Below are positions 1-7,072 of a DNA stretch of 64,000 nucleotides, piece by piece. This DNA comes from DATEGZ01 sp035279905. Lineage in GTDB: Bacteria; Acidobacteriota; Vicinamibacteria; Vicinamibacterales; SCN-69-37. The stretch's first letter is position 1. Every line of letters begins with the position of its first letter. The stretch is taken from the NCBI GenBank assembly GCA_035279905.1, contig DATEGZ010000079.1, positions 1 to 64,000 on the forward strand, written 5' to 3'. The translations under genes and the position numbers were made by a program. The notes beneath the pieces were generated by a model. That model saw only the letters and a program-made list of their open reading frames with translations. It was not told where the DNA came from and did no database searches.

Positions 1-7
1 GGGCGTA

Positions 8-26
8 CTCAACCGGTCGGCGCAAC
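8..26. repeat. Left terminal inverted repeat of IS30-like element
   Basis: Nineteen bases matching the reverse complement of 1167-1185 at 16 positions; the mismatches are at repeat positions 7, 13 and 14. Confidence 0.8.
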
Positions 27-1184
27 ATGACGGAGGATCTGGTCATGGGGCGACTGACGGTACCGGCGCGCGCAGACATCTGGATACGACACCAGCGAGG
101 TGAAGTCCAAGCGGCGATTGCGCGCGCGCTGCAGGTCAGCCACGTCACGATCTCCAAGACCTTACAACGGACCGGCGGCATCGCCCCGCCGCCGCGTCGC
201 CGCGCACCGCGGGTGCTCCGCACCGAGGAGCGCGAGGAGATTTCGCGTGGGCTGGCGGCGGGCCAATCGCTGCGGAGCCTGGCCGCGCAACTGGGCCGCG
301 CGCCCTCGACCATTAGTCGCGAAATTCGACGCCACGGGGGCCCTGGGGCGTATCGCGCGAGCGTGGCGGACGCGGCCGCGTGGCGACGCGCCCGACGGCC
401 CAAACGCTGTTGGTTGGCGCGGCAACCGCGGCTGTGCCGTGTGGTGACTCGGCTGCTGACGCGCGCGTGGTCGCCGGAGCAGATTGCGGCCTGGCTCCGG
501 CGGACATACCCTGACACCCAGACGATGCAGGTGTCACACGAAACGATCTATCGCACGCTGTACGTCCAAAGTCGGGGCGTCTTCAAACGCGAATTGCTGC
601 GGCATTTGCGCCGCCCGCGTTCCCGACGCCGGCCGCGCGTGCCCCCCGTCGGCGCGACGGGCCCGCTCGCCGAGGCCGTGTCGATCGCGGCGCGCCCGGC
701 CAGCGTGCAGGCACGCGCGGTCCCCGGGCACTGGGAAGGCGACTTGCTCACCGGCACGATCCACTCGCAGATCGCGACGTTGGTCGAGCGCCAGTCTCGC
801 TACGTGATGCTCGTGCGCCTGCCGACGAAAGAAGCCCCGGAGGTCGCGCGCGCGCTCGCGCGGCACGTCCGCACTCTCCCGCGAACGTTGCGCCGCTCCC
901 TGACGTGGGATCGCGGGCGGGAGTTGGCGGCGCACCGCGCGTTCACGATTGCCACGGACGTCCAAGTCTATTTCTGCGATCCGCACAGCCCGTGGCAGCG
1001 CGGCTCGAACGAAAACACCAATGGCCTGCTCCGCCAGTACTTTCCCCGCGGCACGGATTTCACGACGATCTCTCAAGCCGCGTTGAATCGCGTGGCCCGC
1101 GAGCTCAACGAACGGCCGCGCAAAACGCTGAAGTGGCAAACCCCTGCTGATATGCTCGCCTCTATCGTTGCATCGACCAGTTGA
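27..1184 (+). CDS. IS30-family transposase
   Basis: DDE transposase of 385 residues, close to the usual IS30 length. An N-terminal HTH lies around residues 20-45 and a second around 66-104 (LRSLAAQLGRAPSTISREI). The catalytic core shows the expected acidic triad: D239 in GHWEGDL, D295 in WDRGREL and E329 in NENTNGLLR, followed by the family signature FPRGTDF. The ATG at 27 sits immediately after the left terminal repeat; an in-frame ATG at 45 is possible. The frame is uninterrupted, so the enzyme looks functional. Confidence 0.95.
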   Translation: MTEDLVMGRLTVPARADIWIRHQRGEVQAAIARALQVSHVTISKTLQRTGGIAPPPRRRAPRVLRTEEREEISRGLAAGQSLRSLAAQLGRAPSTISREIRRHGGPGAYRASVADAAAWRRARRPKRCWLARQPRLCRVVTRLLTRAWSPEQIAAWLRRTYPDTQTMQVSHETIYRTLYVQSRGVFKRELLRHLRRPRSRRRPRVPPVGATGPLAEAVSIAARPASVQARAVPGHWEGDLLTGTIHSQIATLVERQSRYVMLVRLPTKEAPEVARALARHVRTLPRTLRRSLTWDRGRELAAHRAFTIATDVQVYFCDPHSPWQRGSNENTNGLLRQYFPRGTDFTTISQAALNRVARELNERPRKTLKWQTPADMLASIVASTS

Positions 1185-1185
1185 G
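1167..1185. repeat. Right terminal inverted repeat of IS30-like element
   Basis: Partner of 8-26. It contains the TGA stop of the transposase, so the gene and the repeat overlap. Confidence 0.8.
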
Positions 1186-2007
1186 GCCAAGTTGGTTCCC
1201 GGTAGGTACCGAATCCTGGCCCGCACAATCAAGATCGGCAGTCGGTCCGTCTCACAAGAGGTGTTGTACGGCCTCACGGATCTTGACATGAATGGCGAGG
1301 ACGTTTCCGGAGTGACTATCAACATGCTGCCCGGGCCTGAAGTTTTTGGTCATGTCACCTTTGACAAGTCACCGGCAAACTTGGTTGTTGATCCAACGCA
1401 GTTTCAGATCAGGCTCTCACCACTTGAGACTGCGCCTTCAGGCGTGGTCGACGGTTCGACGCGGATAGGGAGTTCGTTTGCTACTCTTCGTCCCTCCGCA
1501 GTTCAGGCAAATGGCACCTTCGGTCTTGGACGACAGCCGCCAGGAAGATACAGGATCGAATGCATCACTCCCACCACCGGCTGGCACATGCGTTCGGCAA
1601 TGGTCGAAGGCCTGGACACTCTGGACGACGCCCTCGAGATTACTCTTGGCGGTCCGAGCATTTCGATCGCGGTGATCGTTACGGACCGACACACTGAGTT
1701 AAGAGGCCGAGTGATCACCGCGACGGGTGATCTAGCGGCCGGCTATGAAGTAGTTGTATTTCCATCAGACCGCACCCTTTGGCGGCCTCGCTCTCGGCGC
1801 ATCAAGTCCGCGGGACTCTCGTCAGACGGAACCTTTGCTTTTGTCGATCTGCCAGCGGGCGAGTACTGGCTTGCCGCCCTTGTCGGCTCTCTGACCCCGG
1901 AATGGCAAGGTACCGAGTTCCTTGCTGCAATCGCTCCGATGGGCGTCCCGGTTAGTGTTGTAGACGGTCAAACGACCGTGCACGATCTGCACCTGCGATC
2001 CAAGTGA
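1186..2007 (+). pseudogene. C-terminal fragment of a secreted protein with carboxypeptidase-regulatory-like repeats, beheaded by the IS
   Basis: The open frame runs without a natural start from the IS boundary to a TGA at 2005-2007 (about 270 residues). It contains two or more beta-sandwich repeats marked by the pattern 'DG-F---LP-G-Y-L-A': PGRYRILARTI near the start, GTFGLGRQPPGRYRIE in the middle and FAFVDLPAGEYWLAAL near the end. Proteins built from carboxypeptidase-regulatory-like domains are common secreted proteins in Acidobacteriota, and this looks like the last few of them. Its N-terminal part and signal peptide would lie left of the IS, outside the window. Base composition is visibly less GC-rich than the core genes further right. 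Confidence 0.7.
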
Positions 2008-2043
2008 TTGCGTGTAGGGTGGACCCGCTCATCCAAGCTGCGC

Positions 2044-2520
2044 TTAGATTCCGGACTTCTTTCGGTAGTATCTAGTATTCGGGCCAATACTTCCCACGGT
2101 TAGCGCACCTGATCGCTCGTAGAGGCCGGTAAGCGTTAACGTAACGACGAGATCACCAGAACCATCCTCGCGGAAGGAATAGGTTGTCTCTCGCTTCCAC
2201 AGCTCCGATCGATCGGTGAGGATAAGTCTTGAACCGGCCCACCGAGCAGTCGAAGTCACGGAACGCATCTCGGGTTGGCCGAGCCGCTTCTTGTTCTGCG
2301 TCTCCGAACCGTCCAGGCGGTACGTGGCCTGTTCATTTGAGCTGTCCAAGACCGTCACGTTGCCTGAATCCTGTCGGATAGTAATTGGCGTCAGTGGCGG
2401 CATGCCCGCGGGTTGCGACGTTCCTGGAATCTCCGTCCACGTTCCAGAGAAATTCGGCAACTTTCCGTCCGGTTGGCTGATCAAACTGGCAATCGAAAAC
2501 AAGAGGATGAGGGAGGTCAT
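2044..2520 (-). CDS. Small secreted protein of unknown function
   Basis: 158 residues. The N-terminus (MTSLILLFSIASLIS) looks like a short signal peptide; the mature part begins around KLPNFSGTWTEI. The 'FSGTW' opening followed by alternating beta-strand stretches (ATYRLDGSET, GSRLILTDRSE, TYSFREDGSGDLVVTLT) is the style of small beta-barrel proteins that Acidobacteriota secrete in large numbers, but no catalytic motif is visible. It converges on the gene fragment at 1186-2007. Function unknown. Confidence 0.65.
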   Translation of the reverse strand: MTSLILLFSIASLISQPDGKLPNFSGTWTEIPGTSQPAGMPPLTPITIRQDSGNVTVLDSSNEQATYRLDGSETQNKKRLGQPEMRSVTSTARWAGSRLILTDRSELWKRETTYSFREDGSGDLVVTLTLTGLYERSGALTVGSIGPNTRYYRKKSGI

Positions 2521-2954
2521 TGGCCCCTCCAGAGAGTTCCACGTGTACGCACAATTCTAGCGCTGAATCGCACTAGATTGCTCGCAGATCAGGCGCCAGC
2601 AGATTGTGACCGGCAGGTGCTTGTCGGTGATTCAAGGCAGTCGAAGCACTGAATTCGTTGTTACTAGCGGGCGTGAATTCGACATTTGTGCCGGTGAGAA
2701 TCTGACAGTCGACGGCAACGTTGGCTTGCGGCCGAGAGCTAGGTCTGCACGCAGCGACGGACCGTCGGTAAGGTTTCTACTAGAAACAGCGTTCATAGAG
2801 ATGAGGGCATCGCCCGGGCGCCTTTGCCATCCGCCAGGCAGGGCAGGCGCCTGTCTGAGCCCTCTTTTTAGATGGTCGTCTTGCCGACAGTGTCGGCTCG
2901 ACGACCGACGGCCTGCCCGCTCAGTTGATACGTTCGCTCTCCAGGTGTCACCAG
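2521..2954. other. Intergenic stretch at the left edge of the integrative element
   Basis: No convincing gene. An interrupted inverted repeat (GGCGCC...GGCGCC with inner GCC/GGC pairs, roughly 2818-2856) is followed by a short T-rich stretch at 2865-2870, so a rightward terminator is possible but imperfect. No copy of the tRNA-Arg 3' end, which would mark a left attachment site, could be found here by eye. Confidence 0.35.
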
Positions 2955-3815
2955 ATGTCTAGAGGCGGGCGCGACGATGACCGAGCGGACCTCATCGAGC
3001 GCGCGCCGGAGCGCGACGCCCCATCGCGCTCCCAGGCGCGCGAGCAGAACGAGCGTGCGCCTGAAGTAACCTTGCCCCGCGGCGAGGTGCGCGAAATCGT
3101 CGAGTTCCGCGGGCGCGCCTACTCGCTCAACGGATCCGAAACCCGCGCGCTCCAGACCGTCGGCGCGTTTCGCGTGGTGTCGCCTGACTCGATCGAGGGC
3201 GGCGCACACGGCCCGGACGTGCGGCACGGGGACTGGCGACACTTGAGCCAGCAAGGACTGCTGGTGCACGAGACGATCACCGATCGCGACGGCTCGCGGC
3301 AGGTCGTCGCGCTGACCAGGGACGCCAAGGACCTGCTCGATGCGCACACACCAGCGCGGTCCAATGGCTCCCGGCAGGCGTACTACGCGGGCATCGTGAA
3401 GCCGCGCGAGCTGGCGCACGACGCGCGGATCTATGACGCCTATCGAGAGGAAGCGGCACGGATCGAACGCGCCGGCGGACGCGTGACTCGCGTCGTGCTC
3501 GACTACGAACTCAAGCGCGACTACCAGACCTTTCTTCATCGAGACGATCGTCGGGACGACGGCCACGCGTTCCTGGAGCGCCGCGAGTTCGCCGAATCGC
3601 ACGACCTGCCGGTGCACCGTGGCCACGTCGTGTTTCCCGACGTCCGCATTGAGTACGAACTCGATGGACGCCTCGAGCATCGCGACGTCGAAGTCCTGAC
3701 CGAGCACTACTCGCGCGGCCAACGCGCCGGCAAAGCCGGCTTCTCGTGCCATGGCGGGAACAGCAAGAGCGGCGGCGCGCCGTTTGACCCGCGGCACACC
3801 CGAGATCTCTCGTGA
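2955..3815 (+). CDS. Mobile-element protein of unknown function, winged-helix N-terminus
   Basis: About 286 residues from the ATG at 2955 (an ATG at 2925 is also in frame). The segment beginning SLNGSETRALQTVGAF and running to the LLVHETI / VVALTRDAKDLL region reads like a winged helix-turn-helix, and the C-terminal part (FPDVRIEYELDG...VEVLTEHYSRGQ) resembles the beta-rich half of replication-relaxation-type proteins. That resemblance is an inference from pattern only. The stop overlaps the next start in GTGA (3812-3815), so the pair is translationally coupled. It lies in the block ending with the tyrosine integrase, which suggests a role in replication, transfer or regulation of the element. 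Confidence 0.6.
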   Translation: MSRGGRDDDRADLIERAPERDAPSRSQAREQNERAPEVTLPRGEVREIVEFRGRAYSLNGSETRALQTVGAFRVVSPDSIEGGAHGPDVRHGDWRHLSQQGLLVHETITDRDGSRQVVALTRDAKDLLDAHTPARSNGSRQAYYAGIVKPRELAHDARIYDAYREEAARIERAGGRVTRVVLDYELKRDYQTFLHRDDRRDDGHAFLERREFAESHDLPVHRGHVVFPDVRIEYELDGRLEHRDVEVLTEHYSRGQRAGKAGFSCHGGNSKSGGAPFDPRHTRDLS

Positions 3816-4837
3816 CCTTCGACGACCGGGTGCGGGCGCTCGAGGACCTGGGATTCGGCGAGCGGCAGACGCGCTTCCTGGTGACCGTGGCGCTCCACAG
3901 CGGCTTCTGTCTGCGACGACACTACACGGCCTTCACCGGCCTCGCGTACGGCGCCGGCGTGCGCGACTTCCTGGATCGTCTCGTCATCCGTAAGTTGGCC
4001 AAGCGGCTAACCTTCCGGCGCGATCGCGGTCATGTCTATCACCTACACGCCTCCCGGATCTACGCCGCCATCGACCAGGACGACAACCGCAACCGCCGCC
4101 GGACCAGCGCCGCGCTTATCGCCCGGAAGCTGATGCTGTTCGACTACATCCTTGAGCAGCCCACGGCCGACTGGTACGCCACGGAAGCCGACAAGGTCGC
4201 CTTCTTCACGGCGCAGATGGGGCTGTCATTGGCCGACTTGCCGCGACGGCAGTACCTCGGACGTGACCGCACGGCGCCGTCCACGACACGGTTCTTCGTC
4301 CACAAGCTGCCGATCTTGGTGAGTGGCGATCCCCCGACCGTGACCCTCGTCTTCCTCGTCACTGAGCCGCGCGGCGTCCTGTTCGGGCAGTTCCTTGAAG
4401 ACCACCTCGCCCTCATCGACCACCTGCCACGCTGGCAAATCGTGGCGGTCGCGCCACGGCACGTGCGCGGTCTCGCGGCCTGTTCAGCGGCCTTGCTTCG
4501 CGTCGCGGCAGAACGGGACCGAAGACACGCCCCTGGGGAGATTGAAGCGCTGCAGACCTATTTCACGCGATTAGAAGCGACGGAACGCGACGACTACTCC
4601 TTCCTGACCGGCGACATCAATCGGGTGGCGAGTGAGTGGCGCGCCGCCAAGCAGCGGTTCGCTGCCATGGAGTTCCAGTCACTCTTTGAGCGCTGGAAAA
4701 CCCAGGGACGGTCGGCGCTCCACAGACGGCCCGGCGACTCGCTCAGCTCCGCCTTGGCTGAGGGTCGCGGGACGTTGCGGACGCAGGAGTTGCCGATTCG
4801 CTACGACCGGTTCGGCACGCGTGCCGGCGTGAGCTGA
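3812..4837 (+). CDS. Mobile-element protein of unknown function, coupled to the preceding gene
   Basis: 341 residues starting at GTG 3812, overlapping the upstream stop by 4 bp. The N-terminal 90 residues (FGERQTRFLVTVALHSG...RDFLDRLVIRKLAKR...HVYHLHASRIY) look like a winged-helix DNA-binding domain. The remainder is mixed alpha/beta with no recognisable catalytic motif, ending in a helical segment (INRVASEWRAAKQRFAAMEFQSLFERWK). No family was recognised. Tight coupling to its neighbour and the shared position upstream of the integrase argue for a joint function in element maintenance. Confidence 0.6.
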   Translation: MTFDDRVRALEDLGFGERQTRFLVTVALHSGFCLRRHYTAFTGLAYGAGVRDFLDRLVIRKLAKRLTFRRDRGHVYHLHASRIYAAIDQDDNRNRRRTSAALIARKLMLFDYILEQPTADWYATEADKVAFFTAQMGLSLADLPRRQYLGRDRTAPSTTRFFVHKLPILVSGDPPTVTLVFLVTEPRGVLFGQFLEDHLALIDHLPRWQIVAVAPRHVRGLAACSAALLRVAAERDRRHAPGEIEALQTYFTRLEATERDDYSFLTGDINRVASEWRAAKQRFAAMEFQSLFERWKTQGRSALHRRPGDSLSSALAEGRGTLRTQELPIRYDRFGTRAGVS

Positions 4838-5033
4838 GACGCCACCGTCATCGCACAACGATGGCGGGCACGGTGGCTATCGCGCTGGCGCGCATGGCGC
4901 CGTGCGACGGCGCCGACAGAACCCACGAGATCAGGAGGAACTCCTTGCAATATCCACGGACGACGAACGCCGGACGACGAATCGGCCGCCCACCTCACGG
5001 CGGCGAACTGCGCCGTCCGTGGACGTCCCCGGA

Positions 5034-5142
5034 GACGGGGCGAAGGGGAGAGCGACCCCGCCGAGTCGGGCCGGCCGTGACCGGCGCGCAGGCGCGCCGC
5101 TCGGCCGCCCCCAAGCGGGGTCGCTCTCCCCTTCGCCCCGTC
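5034..5142. repeat. Perfect 27-bp inverted repeat with 55-bp spacer
   Basis: 5034-5060 (GACGGGGCGAAGGGGAGAGC followed by GACCCCG) is exactly complementary to 5116-5142. The spacer is itself rich in short palindromes (GGCCGGCC; GGCGCGC/GCGCGCC). No open frame spans it convincingly. Confidence 0.9.
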
Positions 5143-5201
5143 CGTGTCACCTCCGTGACGCTAGAGAGCGATCACGCGTCGTCACGACGTCGTCCGTGCG
5201 C

Positions 5202-5335
5202 GTGGCCATCACGCGTCCAATTGTCGGGCTGGCCTCGGATCCGTCAAGGCCCGTCGCTGCGCTCCGGCCGCCTTGCGGCTGTCGGCCTTGACGGATCCTC
5301 GGTCCAGCCCGGACCGGCTCATGCGTGATGGCCAC
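5202..5335. repeat. Composite hairpin of three nested complementary segments
   Basis: Reading inwards: 5202-5214 (GTGGCCATCACGC) pairs with 5323-5335; 5226-5232 (GGGCTGG) pairs with 5304-5310; 5237-5251 (GGATCCGTCAAGGCC) pairs with 5284-5298. The tip contains a further GCCGC/GCGGC hairpin (5267-5279). All four stems are perfect and separated by short unpaired stretches, giving a 134-nt cruciform or RNA-like structure about 80 bp before the HTH gene at 5414. Confidence 0.85.
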
Positions 5336-5413
5336 TCTCAAGTCCGCGACCGGGCTCGAATCAACACGCGGCCTCGCCATCGACGGTGCATTGCCAGAGC
5401 CAAGGAAGGTGCC

Positions 5414-5629
5414 ATGACTGAAACCACACGGCAGCCACATTCCCTTGATGAACTGCTCACGGTCGACGATGTCGCGGCGTGGCTCAAGGTGAGCCGAACC
5501 TGGGTATACGAGCACACGCGTCGACGCGGCACACCACGAGGTGCGCGTCTGCCGCATCTCAAGATCGGCAAGTATGTCCGCTTCGAGGCCAGTGCGGTGC
5601 GCGCGTTCCTCGACGAGCAAGGTCGGTAG
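5414..5629 (+). CDS. Excisionase-like helix-turn-helix protein
   Basis: 71 residues from the ATG at 5414, chosen because AAGGAAG lies just upstream and because earlier in-frame codons run through the hairpin region. The core LLTVDDVAAWLKVSRTWVYEH, then LPHLKIGKYVRFEASAVRAFL, is the MerR/excisionase type HTH used by phage and element excisionases (binding-domain family HTH_17). It precedes the tyrosine integrase by 83 bp on the same strand, which supports a role as recombination directionality factor or small regulator of the integrase. Confidence 0.85.
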   Translation: MTETTRQPHSLDELLTVDDVAAWLKVSRTWVYEHTRRRGTPRGARLPHLKIGKYVRFEASAVRAFLDEQGR

Positions 5630-5712
5630 GAATGATCGATGTCCGATCACGCGTTAGAATCGGGGGGAAGCTAAACCCCGAAGAGCCAACGAGGGAAGGG
5701 AAGGGACCTCGG

Positions 5713-6861
5713 ATGGCTCACAGAAAACGTCAGTACGGAAGTGGTTCGTTGTTCAAGCGAGGAAGGGGGTGGGCAATTCGCTGGCGGGAACGCGAGATCG
5801 CTCCCGACGGCACAACACGCCAGGTGCTGCGCTACGAAACGCTCGGCCCGGTCTCTCGTCGCGAGGCATCAGACGCGCTCGCGCGAAGGCTGGCAGCAGC
5901 TGGCGGCAAGCGACCGACACGTTCGCAGGTGACATTCGCTACGCTCGCAGGTCAGTGGGAGTCCTCGGTGCTGCCGATGTACAAGTACTCGACGCAGAAA
6001 AATCGTCGTTACATCCTGCACAAGCACTTGTTGCCACGGTTCGGCAACACGCGCCTGTTCGAGCTCACGCGTCAGGAGATTCAGGCCTACGTCGCTCACC
6101 TGGTTCACGAGGAGTACGCGCCCAAGTCCATCGACCACATTCACGATGTGCTCAGCGCGGTACTTCGAACGGCAGCCAAGTGGGGACACGTCGAGGAGAA
6201 TCCCGCGCGCGGCGTCGATCTTCCGAAGCTCCGCACGGTGCGTCCGAAGTGGGCACTGACGACGGCGCAGGCGACGGCGTTGCTCGAGGCGCTCCCGCTG
6301 CTCGCGAGAACGATGGCGGGACTCGCCATACTGGCGGGCCTCCGGCGAGGCGAAGTGTTTGCTCTGCGATGGCGCGATGTAGACGAAACGGCGAGTACCC
6401 TCACCGTTCGAGAGGCGGTCTACGACGGCACGTTCAGCACACCGAAGACCGAGGCTGGCGTCCGACAGATTCCGCTCTCATCGACGGCACTAGCGCTGAT
6501 CTCGCGCTGGCGACAAGGCAGGACAGTCGATCCGAATCAGCTGATGTTCTCGACGCGATCGGGCATGCCGATCGTGCCGAACAACATCCTGCGGCGGGCG
6601 ATCTTTCCGGCGTGCGATCGGCTGAAGCTGCCGCGGGCAACCTGGCTGACGTTCCGGCGCACGTACTCGTCGTGGTCGCATGACAAGGGCGTGCCCGGCA
6701 AGGTCATCGCCCAGCTCATGGGACACGCCAACGTCGATACGACGCTGAATGTCTACGCGCAGGTCCTCGACGGCTCTCTACGGGCCGCGGCGGACAGGGT
6801 CGGAAGCGAGTTGTTCACAATTGTTCACACGCCAGGCGGCGTGGAACCCGTAAGTTGTTGA
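5713..6861 (+). CDS. Tyrosine recombinase/integrase
   Basis: 382 residues from ATG 5713, preceded by a purine-rich GAGGGAAGGGAAGGG. The N-terminal part (GSLFKRGRGWAIRW) resembles the arm-binding domain, and the core-binding SAM-like domain spans roughly residues 74-165. Catalytic features: R211 in AGLRRGEVFALRW, K245 in TPKTEAG, R315 in LTFRRTY, H338 in LMGHANVDTT and Y348 in LNVYAQV. The position usually held by the first histidine of HxxR appears to be leucine (L312). The gene ends 6 bp before the tRNA-Arg 3' end, the expected arrangement for an integrase that recombines within a tRNA. Confidence 0.92.
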   Translation: MAHRKRQYGSGSLFKRGRGWAIRWREREIAPDGTTRQVLRYETLGPVSRREASDALARRLAAAGGKRPTRSQVTFATLAGQWESSVLPMYKYSTQKNRRYILHKHLLPRFGNTRLFELTRQEIQAYVAHLVHEEYAPKSIDHIHDVLSAVLRTAAKWGHVEENPARGVDLPKLRTVRPKWALTTAQATALLEALPLLARTMAGLAILAGLRRGEVFALRWRDVDETASTLTVREAVYDGTFSTPKTEAGVRQIPLSSTALALISRWRQGRTVDPNQLMFSTRSGMPIVPNNILRRAIFPACDRLKLPRATWLTFRRTYSSWSHDKGVPGKVIAQLMGHANVDTTLNVYAQVLDGSLRAAADRVGSELFTIVHTPGGVEPVSC

Positions 6862-6867
6862 AAACAT

Positions 6868-6944
6868 TGGCGCGCCCTGCAGGACTCGAACCTGCGACCT
6901 CCTGGTTCGTAGCCAGACGCTCTATCCAACTGAGCTAAGGGCGC
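6868..6944 (-). tRNA. tRNA-Arg (anticodon ACG), CCA encoded
   Basis: Read from 6944 downwards the sequence folds as a cloverleaf: acceptor GCGCCCT pairing with AGGGCGC, D-arm GCTC/GAGC, anticodon stem TCTGG/CCAGG enclosing CTACGAA (anticodon ACG at 6910-6908), a 5-nt variable loop, and a T-arm GCAGG-TTCGAGT-CCTGC. The discriminator is G and CCA is encoded at 6870-6868. Total 77 nt. Its 3' end faces the integrase gene, so it is the likely attachment site of the element to the left. Confidence 0.96.
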
Positions 6945-7026
6945 GCGAACACGTGATTATATCAAGGACGACTTCAGCAGCCACCGGGGGACTTCCTCTG
7001 CCCCACCCGGACTTCCCGCTCCACCC

Positions 7027-7069
7027 GGACTTCTCAGTTCGCCGGACTTCTCAGTTCGCCGGACTTCTC
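7027..7069. repeat. 17-bp tandem repeat, 2.5 copies
   Basis: Unit GGACTTCTCAGTTCGCC at 7027-7043 and 7044-7060, with a partial third copy at 7061-7069. Two looser relatives (ACCCGGACTTC) precede it from about 7006. It lies just downstream of the GH3 gene stop, between that gene and the tRNA. Confidence 0.85.
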
Positions 7070-7072
7070 CTC

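Larger units (their letters stand above)
8..1185 (+). mobile_element. Intact IS30-family insertion sequence
   Basis: The transposase gene is bounded by a 19-bp imperfect inverted repeat: positions 8-26 begin CTCAACCGGTCG and the reverse complement of 1167-1185 begins CTCAACTGGTCG; 16 of 19 positions agree. The transposase start codon directly follows the left repeat, and its stop codon lies inside the right repeat, a compact layout usual for this family. No target duplication could be recognised in the few bases visible on the left. The element abuts a gene fragment on its right, which suggests insertion into a coding sequence. Confidence 0.85.
4838..5413. other. Non-coding segment dominated by two inverted-repeat structures
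   Basis: Open frames here are only GC-rich shadows. The region carries a perfect 27-bp inverted repeat (5034-5060 with 5116-5142) and a composite hairpin assembled from three separate complementary segments (5202-5335), listed separately. Such density of dyad symmetry upstream of excisionase and integrase genes suits a recombination, transfer-origin or replication-origin region, or a strong attenuator. Confidence 0.6.
2955..6867 (+). mobile_element. Right part of a tRNA-Arg-integrated element (putative)
   Basis: A colinear plus-strand block: two coupled genes of unknown function, a 576-bp non-coding segment with two large inverted repeats, an excisionase-like HTH gene and a tyrosine integrase, ending 6 bp short of the 3' end of tRNA-Arg. 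Integrase-next-to-tRNA is the classic end of an integrative element. The left boundary is not visible; the element could begin anywhere from about 2521 leftwards, possibly beyond the window. Confidence 0.6.

Noticed and set aside
2606..2962. 118-residue plus-strand frame between the secreted protein and the element genes
   Set aside because: No motif, poor composition, crosses a terminator-like inverted repeat and runs into the next gene in another frame.
4861..5328. Possible proteins in the 4.84-5.41 kb gap
   Set aside because: Frames are arginine/proline-rich, run through perfect inverted repeats and lack start signals, so they are taken as non-coding.
1..6860. Second copy of the tRNA-Arg 3' end marking the left boundary of the integrative element
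   Set aside because: No match to the T-arm/acceptor sequence was found by eye; the boundary is probably outside the window or decayed.
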